Source: Nitrospira sp.
GTDB lineage: Bacteria; Nitrospirota; Nitrospiria; Nitrospirales; Nitrospiraceae
Length of the DNA: 64,000 bases
Assembly (NCBI GenBank): GCA_036984305.1
Contig: BQWY01000001.1
Coordinates: 186,001 to 250,000, forward strand
Direction of reading: 5' to 3'
Shown here: positions 42,796 through 51,656 of the stretch, piece after piece
Numbering within the stretch: position 1 is the stretch's first letter
How the letters are laid out: every line of letters begins with the position of its first letter
Position numbers and translations under genes: made by a program
Notes under the pieces: model-generated
Seen by the model: the letters and a program-made list of their open reading frames with translations, nothing else
Told to the model about the DNA's origin: nothing
Database searches by the model: none

Positions 42796-43449
42796 CTAGC
42801 GACCCTCGTCACGACGGGTCGCAGAGGATACGAGCCAGGGATCATGGGGGCGATAGAGGCCGGCCGAAAACTCGATTTTCATGGCTTCCTCGACAGGAAG
42901 CGCCAGCGGAGTGATCGCAGTAGTCGGTACGAAGGCCAGGTATCCCGTAAATGGGTGAATCGCCGTTGGCACGAAGAGCATCTGGAGTTGTGATCCGGTG
43001 GCGTGTTGCACGGCCGGTGGTGCAGGTCCCATGACGAGTCCTAACGCCCATGTTCCGTCACGAGGAAAGGGGAATGTGACCACTGTGCTCTGTCCGAATC
43101 GAGAGCGAAAGTTGAACAGGTCGGTCATACCCTTGATCGTGAGATAGATGCTGCGGACGAGGGGAATGCCTTGCACCCAGGATTCTGCCCATGCCACGAG
43201 CCGATGGCCAAGAAAATGGGATGCCGCCATCCCAGTCACAAGAATGACCAGGAGTAACATCAGCAAGCTGACACCAGGGTATCCCTCCCTGCTGAATGGG
43301 CCGAACACGTCACGGCCGACCTCCTCGAGGGCGGTGAACAATCGCCAGAGAATGTAGATGGTGACTGTGGCGGGAAGGAGCACGAGCACACCGGCCCAGC
43401 ACGTTTGCCAAAGGGTCTTGATAAACCGAGGGAAGACTCCGCTGCTCAT
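42796..43449 (-). CDS. DUF502-family membrane protein
   Basis: 217 aa from the ATG at 43449 (GAGAGGA 7 nt upstream). Two TM helices (TCWAGVLVLLPATVTIYILWRLF and YPGVSLLMLLLVILVTGMAASHFLG), then GIPLVRSIYLTIKGMTDLFNFRSRFGQSTVVTFPFPRDGTW and MLFVPTAIHPFTGYLAFVPTTAITPLALPVEEAMKIEFSAG. That order is diagnostic of DUF502. Function unknown; plant homologues (LCV/COV-like) affect vascular patterning. It is the first gene of a DUF502-GNAT-lipoprotein-lipoprotein run with 7-nt and overlapping junctions. Confidence 0.88.
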   Translation of the reverse strand: MSSGVFPRFIKTLWQTCWAGVLVLLPATVTIYILWRLFTALEEVGRDVFGPFSREGYPGVSLLMLLLVILVTGMAASHFLGHRLVAWAESWVQGIPLVRSIYLTIKGMTDLFNFRSRFGQSTVVTFPFPRDGTWALGLVMGPAPPAVQHATGSQLQMLFVPTAIHPFTGYLAFVPTTAITPLALPVEEAMKIEFSAGLYRPHDPWLVSSATRRDEGR

Positions 43450-43666
43450 AGCTCGTCCTCTCTGTGGGGAGTCTATCAGATTCACCGGTCAGATTCTTCT
43501 GAAGTCTCCCGTCCCGGTCGCGTATCTATTCCTTGAGTCCGTACGACTCGCATGCAAATCGGACCTAGCTGTCATGACAGAGGCCAATTAGTTATGCCGG
43601 AGACCTTGAAGTCCCAGGGGTCAATCTCCTATCCTTGTGCCGTTTGAAATCAAAGGGAGCATGGCT

Positions 43667-43936
43667 ATGGAAAAAGTGACAATCGACCAGGGGTTGCTCG
43701 CGATTCTGTGTTGTCCGGAAACGAAACAGGAGGTGACCCTGGCGCCAGATGACTTGGTGGCCAAGCTGAATGGGGACATCGAACGCGGACAACTACGAAA
43801 TCGCGCTAGGCAACCGGTCAACGAGAAGATTGACGGGGGCCTACTACGTGCCGACAAGAAAATACTCTATCCCGTCAGAGACAATATTCCAGTGATGTTA
43901 ATAGATGAGGGCATCCCCCTTGAGGGGTCTCTGTAA
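43667..43936 (+). CDS. Trm112-like small protein
   Basis: 89 aa from the ATG at 43667 (AAAGGGAG 7 nt upstream; an ATG two codons earlier is too close to the site). The N-terminus has LLAILCCPETKQEVTL and the C-terminus LLRADKKILYPVRDNIPVMLIDEGIPL, the YcaR/Trm112p pattern. The classical pattern has two cysteine pairs; here only one Cys pair (CC in LCCPETK) remains, so zinc binding may be lost. Trm112-like proteins are allosteric partners of methyltransferases. Isolated gene between two minus-strand groups. Confidence 0.8.
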   Translation: MEKVTIDQGLLAILCCPETKQEVTLAPDDLVAKLNGDIERGQLRNRARQPVNEKIDGGLLRADKKILYPVRDNIPVMLIDEGIPLEGSL

Positions 43937-44037
43937 TGAAAAGCGGTGTGAACGGGGGCGAGGTTCGTACCGCTTGTCAGTTGTGTACTCTCTCCTTACG
44001 CGTGGCACACTACCCAGTATCTGCTCGTTAGCCGCAC

Positions 44038-44328
44038 CTACGGTCGAAACAAGGTCACGTCCGCTTTATCCTTTTCGGTCTTACTTCCCGTTGAGGTGCC
44101 GCACTGAGCGCAGAGGTATTCGTAGAGATTCCCTGTTGGCAGCACCAGCAGAAGGCGCTCGCGCGTCGGAGTCGCCTGCCGACAGGTGGGACAGAACAGG
44201 AGCGATGCTTGGAATGCCCCATAGTGATCCGGCCCGGCCTGCCGAGCGCGACCCTGGGCGCGCCCCATCGATGCCGGCGGGGCGGGACCGCGAGAACGGC
44301 GAGGATCTCCTGCGTCACCAAATGCCAT
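44038..44328 (-). CDS. Small zinc-ribbon protein
   Basis: 96 aa. An Arg/Pro-rich N-terminal half is followed by a ribbon with two CxxC knuckles: FCPTCRQATPTRERLLLVLPTGNLYEYLCAQCGT (about residues 45-78, Cys spacing 2-26-2). No catalytic feature. The ordered part is well formed while the N-terminus looks disordered. It converges on the Trm112-like gene. No family name recognised; a nucleic-acid or protein-binding adaptor is possible. Confidence 0.65.
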   Translation of the reverse strand: MAFGDAGDPRRSRGPAPPASMGRAQGRARQAGPDHYGAFQASLLFCPTCRQATPTRERLLLVLPTGNLYEYLCAQCGTSTGSKTEKDKADVTLFRP

Positions 44329-44397
44329 TGTAGCCAGATTTTATGGAGGGGTGCTGGGGGACGTCAAGCGATTGCGTGCGGCGCATGAAGGGTATTT

Positions 44398-44640
44398 CTA
44401 GAGGGTGAAGATACCATGACGATCTTGGTTCTCCTCTGCAAGGCGAGGCTGGTTCGGACGAACGACTCTCCACAACATCCGCGCCGCCTGTACAGCGCCG
44501 TACAACCCGACCCCTGTCAACAGCCCGGCTAGGCCTGCTTGAGGCCAGGGCCATGACTCTGGCGCGTGGAGAACGATCGCCAAGGCGATGTGTCCCCCGG
44601 CTCCCAAACAGAGGGCAAAAATGATCCATTCGCGCAACAT
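44398..44640 (-). CDS. Small two-span membrane protein of unknown function
   Basis: 80 aa. TM1 is about residues 4-25 (EWIIFALCLGAGGHIALAIVLHA) and TM2 about 36-58 (AGLAGLLTGVGLYGAVQAARML), with a charged C-terminal tail ending HGIFTL. GGGGAATATCG precedes the ATG. No family recognised. It lies 69 nt upstream of the zinc-ribbon gene on the same strand and could share its transcript. Confidence 0.6.
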   Translation of the reverse strand: MLREWIIFALCLGAGGHIALAIVLHAPESWPWPQAGLAGLLTGVGLYGAVQAARMLWRVVRPNQPRLAEENQDRHGIFTL

Positions 44641-44840
44641 CGATATTCCCCGTCATGCTCACTCGTGGCGGCACTATTATACACACATCCCGGGAGAACA
44701 TGCGCAGGGGATCATGAGCGCAGTGATTCGGCGACAGGTGGCCAAAAACCTCCTGTCGCCGGAGCGGGAATGGAAGCAGAAAGACCTGATTTGACCTGAT
44801 GTGCTTCGATAAGAAATGAGCGTGGACCGTTCTAAGTCGA

Positions 44841-45209
44841 TTAGGCGGATTGCTTAGCGCATTCAATCTCGGTTGCGGTAATGAGGCTCGTCAGATAGTC
44901 GGCGACGAAGTTCAGCGCTTCTTCACGCCCATCCGCCCGACGGCCTTTTTCACGGCGTTGGACCGAGAGTTCGTGATCGAGATCGGATTTGACTTCGGCC
45001 AGGACACGCTGTAGGGCGGATGGTGTCAGGTTGGCGTCCATGTCTTCGAGCAATTGGCATCGATCAAGGACCCAATTCAATCCCTCGATGCGGCCGCTGT
45101 AATGCTCTTGATCGGCTGTATCGATCCGAGCCATAGAAGTGGCAAAACTCTGGGCCTCGTAAATAAGGTTATAAAAGCTGGCCACGGCCCGTTGCAACGC
45201 TGGTGTCAT
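44841..45209 (-). CDS. Helical protein of unknown function
   Basis: 122 aa from the ATG at 45209; an ATG six codons upstream (45227) is an alternative. Entirely helical and acidic: MTPALQRAVASFYNLIYEAQSFATSMARIDTADQEHYSGRIEGLNWVLDRC, then LTPSALQRVLAEVKSDLDHELSVQRREKGRRADGREEALNFVADYLTSLI. No signal peptide or metal motif. Stands alone, 227 nt from the next minus-strand gene. Function unknown. Confidence 0.6.
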   Translation of the reverse strand: MTPALQRAVASFYNLIYEAQSFATSMARIDTADQEHYSGRIEGLNWVLDRCQLLEDMDANLTPSALQRVLAEVKSDLDHELSVQRREKGRRADGREEALNFVADYLTSLITATEIECAKQSA

Positions 45210-45435
45210 ATCAGGGTTTCCCTTCATTCATTTGAATCGTTGGCCCCCATTATACATGAGCGGGTCCATCCGGCAAGAAATATCTCTGCGCTTCGGCGGA
45301 GTTACTCTGAACAATTGCAGATCGGGATCGTCATCCGAGGCAGGGAGAGGGGTCCATCCAAGCGAAGCCGGCGTTCCGTGAAATCCGCACACTCGCGCAG
45401 GATCAAGGTGGGTTTTGTGGATCTTTGAACAGAGA

Positions 45436-45762
45436 CTATGTAAAGAGGAGGGAATGAAATTCGTTCATGAACCCATAGTAGAGAGGAGCGAAGTGCTTCA
45501 AACTTTCAGGGCTGGTTTCCTTGAGCCGCTTGAAGAAGTAGACCTGCGCACGAGGATCGAGTTGCTCCAAGAGCTTGGCCAACTGGGACATTGAATAGCC
45601 TTCTGACGGTACAGTGAGCACATAGTGCACGAGCCGCTCAACGAACTGTTGTGCGATGTATTCCGTTGGGAGGTACCCGTCCGGTACTTTTCCGGCATGA
45701 AGAAACTCGTCGAATGGAATCGCTTGGGCGGCGAATGGGATCGATGATTGGGGGGGAGTCAC
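45436..45762 (-). CDS. Protein of unknown function (108 aa)
   Basis: 108 aa from a GTG at 45762, with GAGGG 6 nt upstream. The sequence is soluble, with YIAQQFVERLVHYVLTVPSEGYSMSQLAKLLEQLDPRAQVYFFKRLKETSPESLKHFAPLYYGF forming apparent helices. No domain recognised. An isolated gene near a stretch without genes. Confidence 0.55.
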   Translation of the reverse strand: MTPPQSSIPFAAQAIPFDEFLHAGKVPDGYLPTEYIAQQFVERLVHYVLTVPSEGYSMSQLAKLLEQLDPRAQVYFFKRLKETSPESLKHFAPLYYGFMNEFHSLLFT

Positions 45763-46089
45763 GCAGAACCCTCAGATAGGCGATCAGACCACCACTAACC
45801 GCTCACTGTACTGAAGGCTCGCGGGGTCGTCAAGGGTCTGGCTGACTTGATACGCCACCCTCGGATTTGATCCTTTCTCGATCAACGCTCAGTGAGTATG
45901 AACCATGCCCGGTGCCTTGGAATCTCCTCGCGTCCAAAATGCGGGCAAGACCTGACGGGAAGTGCCTGGAGAGCTCACCGTGGTCGTCCGCGAAGCGGGC
46001 TTGCAACCTACACCACCGTACCGAACATGGTCAGACGTGTTGCAGTCCGTCTCATTGGCGTGCATGAGTCTTATCGATCACCTTATTGC
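45763..46089. other. Gene-free interval downstream of the CHASE3 gene
   Basis: About 330 nt with only short frames on the plus strand that lack ribosome sites and recognisable sequence. On the minus strand, where a kinase continuation of the CHASE3 protein would lie, no histidine kinase or receiver remnant can be read in any frame. Confidence 0.5.
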
Positions 46090-46734
46090 CTAGGCGGCCA
46101 ACGATTCTTTAACCCGGCGCGTCGGTTGAAGGCGTGAGCGTCCCAGGCTGATACCGATTCCGAGCGCCCCCAACGTGGTCGCGACAAAGCCTGTTCTGAT
46201 GCGCAGGCGCCGATCCCGGCGCTCTGCCTCCCGAATGCGCTCTCGTTCCTCGATCTTACGGTCGAAATCCTGAAAGGCCAATGCGAGGGTCGCGGCCAGC
46301 GCGAGCCCTTCGCCGGAGCGAATGTATTGCAGGACTCCTTCGTCCATTCCCTCGTCAAGCCGCTTCGTGAGGTTACGTTTGAGACTCACAAATTCTTTAA
46401 CCCGGGGGGCCAAGATGCGCATCCGCCCACGGAATTCAGTTTGTTGGGCCGTGAGGGTCCCTAGCCGGTCGAGCGTCTCCGTAATCGCCCCCTCTGCCGC
46501 GGCCATTGGTTCCAAAAATTGTGGTTGGCGGACCAACACGTACCCTCGGAACGCCAGGTCCACGTCGGCGACCAGACGCTCCAGCCGGAGCAGCTCGTGT
46601 CGGATCTGCCCGTAGGCAGCCCGCTCCTCGTGGGACTTCTCCGCATACCCCAACAACCACAGCTCTCCGCCTACCAAGCCGGCGAGTCCGAGGACGGCCA
46701 GCAGCAGGACGGTGATACGGCGCGTGAGTGCCAT
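46090..46734 (-). CDS. CHASE3-domain membrane protein without output domain
   Basis: 214 aa. TM1 (about 7-29, VLLLAVLGLAGLVGGELWLLGY) and TM2 (about 178-200, GFVATTLGALGIGISLG) bracket an extracytoplasmic helical domain with the CHASE3 signature VADVDLAFRGYVLVRQPQFLEP and later QTEFRGRMRILAPRVKEFVSLKRNLTKRLDEG. Only about 15 residues follow TM2, so no kinase, cyclase or chemotaxis domain is attached. It lies 75 nt after the nxrB stop on the same strand, beyond a hairpin. It may report a periplasmic state to an unlinked partner, or be a degenerate receptor. Confidence 0.72.
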   Translation of the reverse strand: MALTRRITVLLLAVLGLAGLVGGELWLLGYAEKSHEERAAYGQIRHELLRLERLVADVDLAFRGYVLVRQPQFLEPMAAAEGAITETLDRLGTLTAQQTEFRGRMRILAPRVKEFVSLKRNLTKRLDEGMDEGVLQYIRSGEGLALAATLALAFQDFDRKIEERERIREAERRDRRLRIRTGFVATTLGALGIGISLGRSRLQPTRRVKESLAA

Positions 46735-46767
46735 GAAGGAGTCGGGACACGGACTCGTGGTGAGTGT

Positions 46768-46794
46768 GGGGGGAGCGGCTGGGCCGCTCCCCCC
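46768..46794 (-). terminator. Terminator hairpin after nxrB
   Basis: A perfect 11-bp GC-only-plus-one stem (46768-46778 pairs with 46784-46794, GGGGGGAGCGG/CCGCTCCCCCC) with a 5-nt loop lies 16 nt beyond the nxrB stop. There is no U-run in the minus-strand transcript, so it may attenuate or stabilise the nxr mRNA 3' end, not only terminate it. Confidence 0.65.
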
Positions 46795-46809
46795 GGGCTG
46801 CGACCGACC

Positions 46810-48099
46810 TTACAACCAGGTGACCCGCTCGGCGGGCCGGATGTAAATCGGCTCTTCGACCTGAATGCGGGCCACTTCCTTGCCCGACTTGTTGAAGCCC
46901 AGCACGGTGTCGTTGTACATCTCGAACCGCTTGCCGTGAATCTGGGTCTCGAACACCTTCGGCCCCGGAATCACGTCGTAGCGGAAGATGATCTGCTGGC
47001 TGGCTCTCCAGAGTTGGAGGACCGCCAACAGCTCCCGGCTCGGCACCAGGTACTTCTCAATGGCATTGTCCACCCCCGGCCCGAACATCTGCCGGTTGTA
47101 GCCGCGCGGCGCATGCCGCGGCGGAATGTAGTAGCCATTGGGCTCCGTGCCCCACTGCGGATACAGCGGCAGGGCCACCTGCTCCACGCGAATCGCGTAG
47201 TACAAGGGGTGCCACCGATCCTCGGCCCACAAGCCGTCCTCGCCGATGCGCACCAGGCTCTGCATGCGGATCTTGCCCACGCAGGCCGCCATACAGCGCG
47301 TCTCCATCGGCTCGCCGCCCGTCAAGGGGTCCTTCCCCTCGATACGCGGATAGCACGCAATGCACTTCTCCGACACCCGGGTCGTCCCCCGGTACATCGG
47401 CTTCTTGTACGGACACTGCTCCACGCACTTCTTGTACCCCCGGCAGCGGTTCTGGTCGATCAACACGATGCCGTCTTCCGGCCGCTTGTAGATCGCCTTG
47501 CGCGGACAGGCCGCCAAGCAGCCCGGGTACGTGCAGTGGTTACAGATCCGCTGCAGGTAGAAGAAGAACGTCTCATGCTCGGGGAGCGAGCTGCCCGTCA
47601 TCTTCCACGGTTCATCCCGCGAGAACCCCGTCTTGTCGATGCCCTCCACGATGGCGCGCATCGAGGTCGCCGTGTCCTCGTAGATGTTGACGAACCGCCA
47701 CTCCTGGTCCGTCGGGATGTAGCCGATCGCCGCCTGGCCCACCTTGGCCCCCGCGTCGAAAATCGTCATCCCTTCGAACACCCCATAGGGCGCATGGTGC
47801 TTGCGGCCCACCCGCACGTTCCACACCTGCCCCCCGGGGTTCACCTGCTCGACCAACTGCGTGATCTTCACGTCGTAGAACTGCGGGTACCCGCCGTAGG
47901 GCTTGGTCTCCACGTTGTTCCACCACATGTACTCCTGGCCCTTCGAGAACAGCCAGGTCGACTTGTCCGCCATCGAACAGGTCTGACACGCCAAACACCG
48001 ATTGATGTTGAACACAAAGGCAAACTGCCACTTCGGATGCCGCTCCTCGTACGGGTACAGCATCTTCCGTCCCAGATGCCAGTTATACACTTCAGGCAT
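46810..48099 (-). CDS. nxrB: Nitrite oxidoreductase beta subunit
   Basis: 429 aa, the exact length typical of Nitrospira NxrB; GGAGGAG stands 5 nt before the ATG. Iron-sulphur ligands appear in groups: CLACQTC (35-41), CNHCTYPGCLAACP (about 172-185), CRGYKKCVEQCPYKK and CIACYPRIE with CMAACVGKIR. Together they hold one 3Fe-4S and three 4Fe-4S clusters that carry electrons from the molybdenum site in NxrA towards a membrane cytochrome. It has no signal of its own and should be exported in complex with NxrA. It lies 75 nt after nxrA and shows strongly biased codon use, fitting very high expression. Confidence 0.97.
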   Translation of the reverse strand: MPEVYNWHLGRKMLYPYEERHPKWQFAFVFNINRCLACQTCSMADKSTWLFSKGQEYMWWNNVETKPYGGYPQFYDVKITQLVEQVNPGGQVWNVRVGRKHHAPYGVFEGMTIFDAGAKVGQAAIGYIPTDQEWRFVNIYEDTATSMRAIVEGIDKTGFSRDEPWKMTGSSLPEHETFFFYLQRICNHCTYPGCLAACPRKAIYKRPEDGIVLIDQNRCRGYKKCVEQCPYKKPMYRGTTRVSEKCIACYPRIEGKDPLTGGEPMETRCMAACVGKIRMQSLVRIGEDGLWAEDRWHPLYYAIRVEQVALPLYPQWGTEPNGYYIPPRHAPRGYNRQMFGPGVDNAIEKYLVPSRELLAVLQLWRASQQIIFRYDVIPGPKVFETQIHGKRFEMYNDTVLGFNKSGKEVARIQVEEPIYIRPAERVTWL

Positions 48100-48174
48100 T
48101 GGATCTCCTCCTTCTCATGATCAAATGGTGGATAGGTCGTCTCATCGGCGGTGGCGACATCGCGCTCGCCGTCC

Positions 48175-51100
48175 TTAGACTTTGATCTTGATGTGCTCGC
48201 CTTTGAGCCACTTGATCATGAACTCGTTCTCCTGGCCCGGCGTAAAGCCCGTCCGGACCGGCTCCCACGGCCCACGCGCCCCGATGCCGCCGTCTTCCGC
48301 CTTGGTGATGCGGATCAAGCATTCCTTCGGGGTGGTGTTGATCGCGTGGTTGTCGACTTGATAGCCCCACTTGAACTTCCACGCCACGGCATGCTTGCCC
48401 GGCAAGGAGTCCAACTGGTGCATCGGCATCAACCAGTTCCGGGTAAAGGACTGCTGGGCGCCATACCGGAAGTTCGACTGATAGCCGGTATCCAGCGCGA
48501 TCGCGCGTCCGTCCGGACGGGTCTCGTGCCCCTTGACCGACTTCGCCGTCGACACGTACGGGGCATGCTTCGCCATCGTCACGTGGTACGGATAGGCCGG
48601 GTTGTACTTGGCCCGGATCATCAACCGCGCCACCTTGTAGTACGGATCACTCGGCCGCCAGCCGCGATACGGCCGGTCCACCGGGTTCCCGTCCACATAG
48701 ACGTAGTCGCCGTCGTTGATCCCGCGGTCCTTCGCCGCCTGCGGGTTGATGTGCAACTGGTGCTCGCCGACCCCCGGCGTCCGCTTGTCCATCCGGTACG
48801 GATCGCCGAAATTCGACTCGTAAATCTGCACCCAGTCGTTCACCGACCACTGGCTGTGCACCCGGTGCCGGGTCTTCGGGGTCACGCAGTAGAACTGATA
48901 CCCCTTCTCCCACAACGGGTTGCTATGGCGCTTGATGTCCGACCACGGCAGCTTGACGTTACGGACCGTCTTGTCGTCGTGGTGCTGCGCCGTGATGGGA
49001 ATCCCGTAGTCGTCCGGCCGGACGTACGGGTTGGTGGAGAAGATCGCGTTCGGCAAATACGGTGTCGCTTCCGTCCCTTCGCGGTGCGAGATGAAGTTTT
49101 CGCCGTATTCGATCGCCTCCGGCTCCGTCCGGTAGTTCTCGTACCGGCCGGTGCGCGTCCACATCGGCTTGGATTCGTTGGTCTCCTCCCAGAACGGCAC
49201 GCGCGGATAGGTCCGCACCATGACCATCCAGCCCTTTTCCGACTTCAGCAACACGTCCGCGCTGTAGCCGTAGAAGGTCGAAGAGGCATCAAACATGCGT
49301 TGCACGTAGGCGTCCACCCGGTTGATGATGACCATGTGGAAATAATCGCGCATGCGCTCGTCGCCCGTCATCTCCGTGAGCTTGATCGCCACGCCGGCAA
49401 AGGTATCGAGGTCGTTGCGGGTGTCGTACAGGGGGCGGATGCCGCCCTTCCACACCTGCACCCACGGATTCGACACCGTCACCGTCATTTCCGGATAGGT
49501 AAACTCCATCCAGGAATTACACGCGAACGCCACGTCGTTATGGTTGACGTCCGAGGTCATCTCGATGTCCTGGGTCACCAGCATCTCGATGTTCGGATCG
49601 ACGTTCTTCACCATGTCGTAGTGGTGCTTGGCGTTGTTCAACACGTTCACGTTGGTGACCCACCGCACCTTGGAGGGTGTCGGCATGTGGGTCTTGCCCG
49701 TGAACACCTTGCGGCCGTACTTCGGCGTGTTGACGATCAAGGCCGTATCGCCATGGTTCCAGTACCCGACCTCTTCCCCATAGTAATACGACTTGGTCTT
49801 GATCTCCTTGCCGTGGGCTTCCGGATCCTTCGTGATGTTGAAGGGATCCTCACCCGTATGCACCGCCAATCCGGCGCCCGACCATGGGGTCGCCGTCCAG
49901 GTCCCGGCCTTGTAGTTGCCGGCCCAGGTGTGCTGCCCCGTCCCGAACTTTCCGACGTTGCCCGTGATGATGAGCACCATGGCGGCCCCGCGGGAGTTCG
50001 CCGTCATGTGGAAGTAGTGGTTCGTGCCTTCGCCGTTATGAATCGACGCCGGCTTGATCGTGCCCGAATCGCGCGCCCAGCGGACCAGCAGGTCCTTCGG
50101 CGTGCGGCAGATCTGGTGACAGGTATCCAGGTCGTAGTCCTGGAAATGAACCAGATACATCTGCCAGACCGGCATGCTGTCGACTTCGCGGCCGTTGAGC
50201 AGCTTGACCCGGTAGGTGCCGGTCAGCGCTGCATCGATGCCGCTGTTCTGGAAGTGCCAGCCGACCTGCTCGCGGTGCAACGGCACGGCCTGGCCCTTGG
50301 CCAAGTCCCACACCATCATGCCGCCCAACCGTTCCACCTGCTCCGGCTTCAACGACTGCACGCGGCCCGAATAGCTCTTCGAGAAATCTGGGAACTGGTA
50401 GTCCTTGACCACGTCCCGCGGATCCAAGAATTGCAGCGTGTCCGTGCGCACCAGGATGGGCGCATCGGTATAGGCCTTAAGAAAGTCCGTGTCGTGCATG
50501 TTCTCATCAACGAGGATCTTCATCGCGCCCAGGAAGATCGCGTTATCCGACTCCGGCCGCAGCGGCATCCAGTAATCCGCGCGATAGGCCGTCGGATTGT
50601 ACTCCGGCGTGATCACGACGATCCGCGCGCCGCGCTCGATCGACTCGAGCTTCCAGTGCGCTTCCGGCATCTTGTTCTCGACGAAGTTCTTGCCCCAGCT
50701 GGTGTTCAGCTTGGAGAAGCGCATGTCGGAGAGGTCGATGTCGGAGGCCTGCGCGCCGCACCAATACGGGTTCGATGGGTTCTGGTCGCCGTGCCAGGTG
50801 TAGTTCGACCAGTACCGGCCGCCCTGCGCCTGCTGCGGGCCCACCTTGCGGATCCAGCTGTCCAACAACGAATAGCACCCGCCGTTCATCCGGGTAATCG
50901 CCATCTTGCCGATGATGCCCAGCACCGGCATGCCCGCGCGGTGCTTGAAGCAGCGGGTCCCCGCGCCCTTCATCATCTCAATCATCTCCGGCGGATAGCC
51001 CTGCTCGCGCAACCGCCGCGCGCCCGCTTCGCCGCTGTACCGGGTTCCGATGACGATCATGCCCTTGGCCACGTAGGTGAAGGCCGTGTCCCAGGACACG

Positions 51101-51614
51101 CGCATCATGTCGTCCAGATAGCGGCTGTCGAATTTGTACTTGTGCTTGGTCTCCGGCGTGAGTTCCGGCGAGCCGGCGTCCATCCACGCCTTCCAGCCCT
51201 TGCGCATCAACGGGCCCTTCAACCGATACGGGCCGTACACGCGGCGATGGAAGGTGTACCCCTTCAAGCACATGCGCGGGTTGTGCGCGAACGTCCCGCG
51301 GTTGCCGTAGAGGTCTTCGTAGGTCTGGTGATCGTAGAGTTCTGCTCGACGCGCATGACGACGCCGTTGCGCACGAAGGCGCGGATCCGGCAGCCGTGCG
51401 TGTCGTTGGGTGAGCAGCACCAGGTAAATGACGAGTCATACCGATACTGATCGTGGTAGACGCGCTCCCACGACCGGTCCGGATAGTCGCCGAGGGGGTT
51501 GCCCACCTCGATGACCGGCTGCAAGGCCGTCAACGCCAACGCCTTGTCGGCAATGGCCGCTGCCGCCACCGTGCCCGCCGTGACCTTCAAAAACTGTCTT
51601 CGTGAAAGAAACAT
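48175..51614 (-). CDS. nxrA: Nitrite oxidoreductase alpha subunit, frameshifted as given
   Basis: A molybdopterin (type II DMSO-reductase family) catalytic subunit that oxidises nitrite to nitrate. The start at 51614 has AGGAGGTG 7 nt upstream and a Tat signal (SRRQFLKVTAGTVAAAAIA). Residues 1-92 run in one frame to VVMRVEQN. A 2-nt excess (TC or CT at 51336-51338) then shifts the frame, and the remaining 1053 codons continue as YDHQTYEDLYGNRG...CLKGYTF to EHIKIKV. Without it the product would be about 1145 aa, the normal NxrA length. The N-part holds the first FS0 cysteines (TWCCSPNDTHGC) and the C-part the last (PRMCLKG), so as written the FS0 cluster site is split. nxrB follows intact. Confidence 0.93.
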
Positions 51615-51634
51615 TGCGAACACCTCCTCAGTTG

Positions 51635-51655
51635 TGAGCTGTGCAATACAGCTCA
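51635..51655 (-). promoter_or_regulatory. Hairpin in the nxrA leader, next to the ribosome site
   Basis: A perfect 8-bp stem (TGAGCTGT pairs with ACAGCTCA) and a 5-nt loop end 6 nt before the AGGAGGTG of nxrA in the transcript. Position suggests an mRNA-stabilising or translation-modulating leader structure. The sequence itself is certain; the role is inferred. Confidence 0.45.
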
Positions 51656-51656
51656 A

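Noticed and set aside
46519-48120. 533-codon open frame on the plus strand
   Set aside because: Antisense to nxrB, which has four cysteine cluster motifs and a strong ribosome site; the antisense product has none.
48151-51450. 1099-codon open frame on the plus strand
   Set aside because: It is exactly antisense to nxrA, its translation is Arg/His/Val-rich without motifs, and it has no ribosome site. It is an effect of codon bias.
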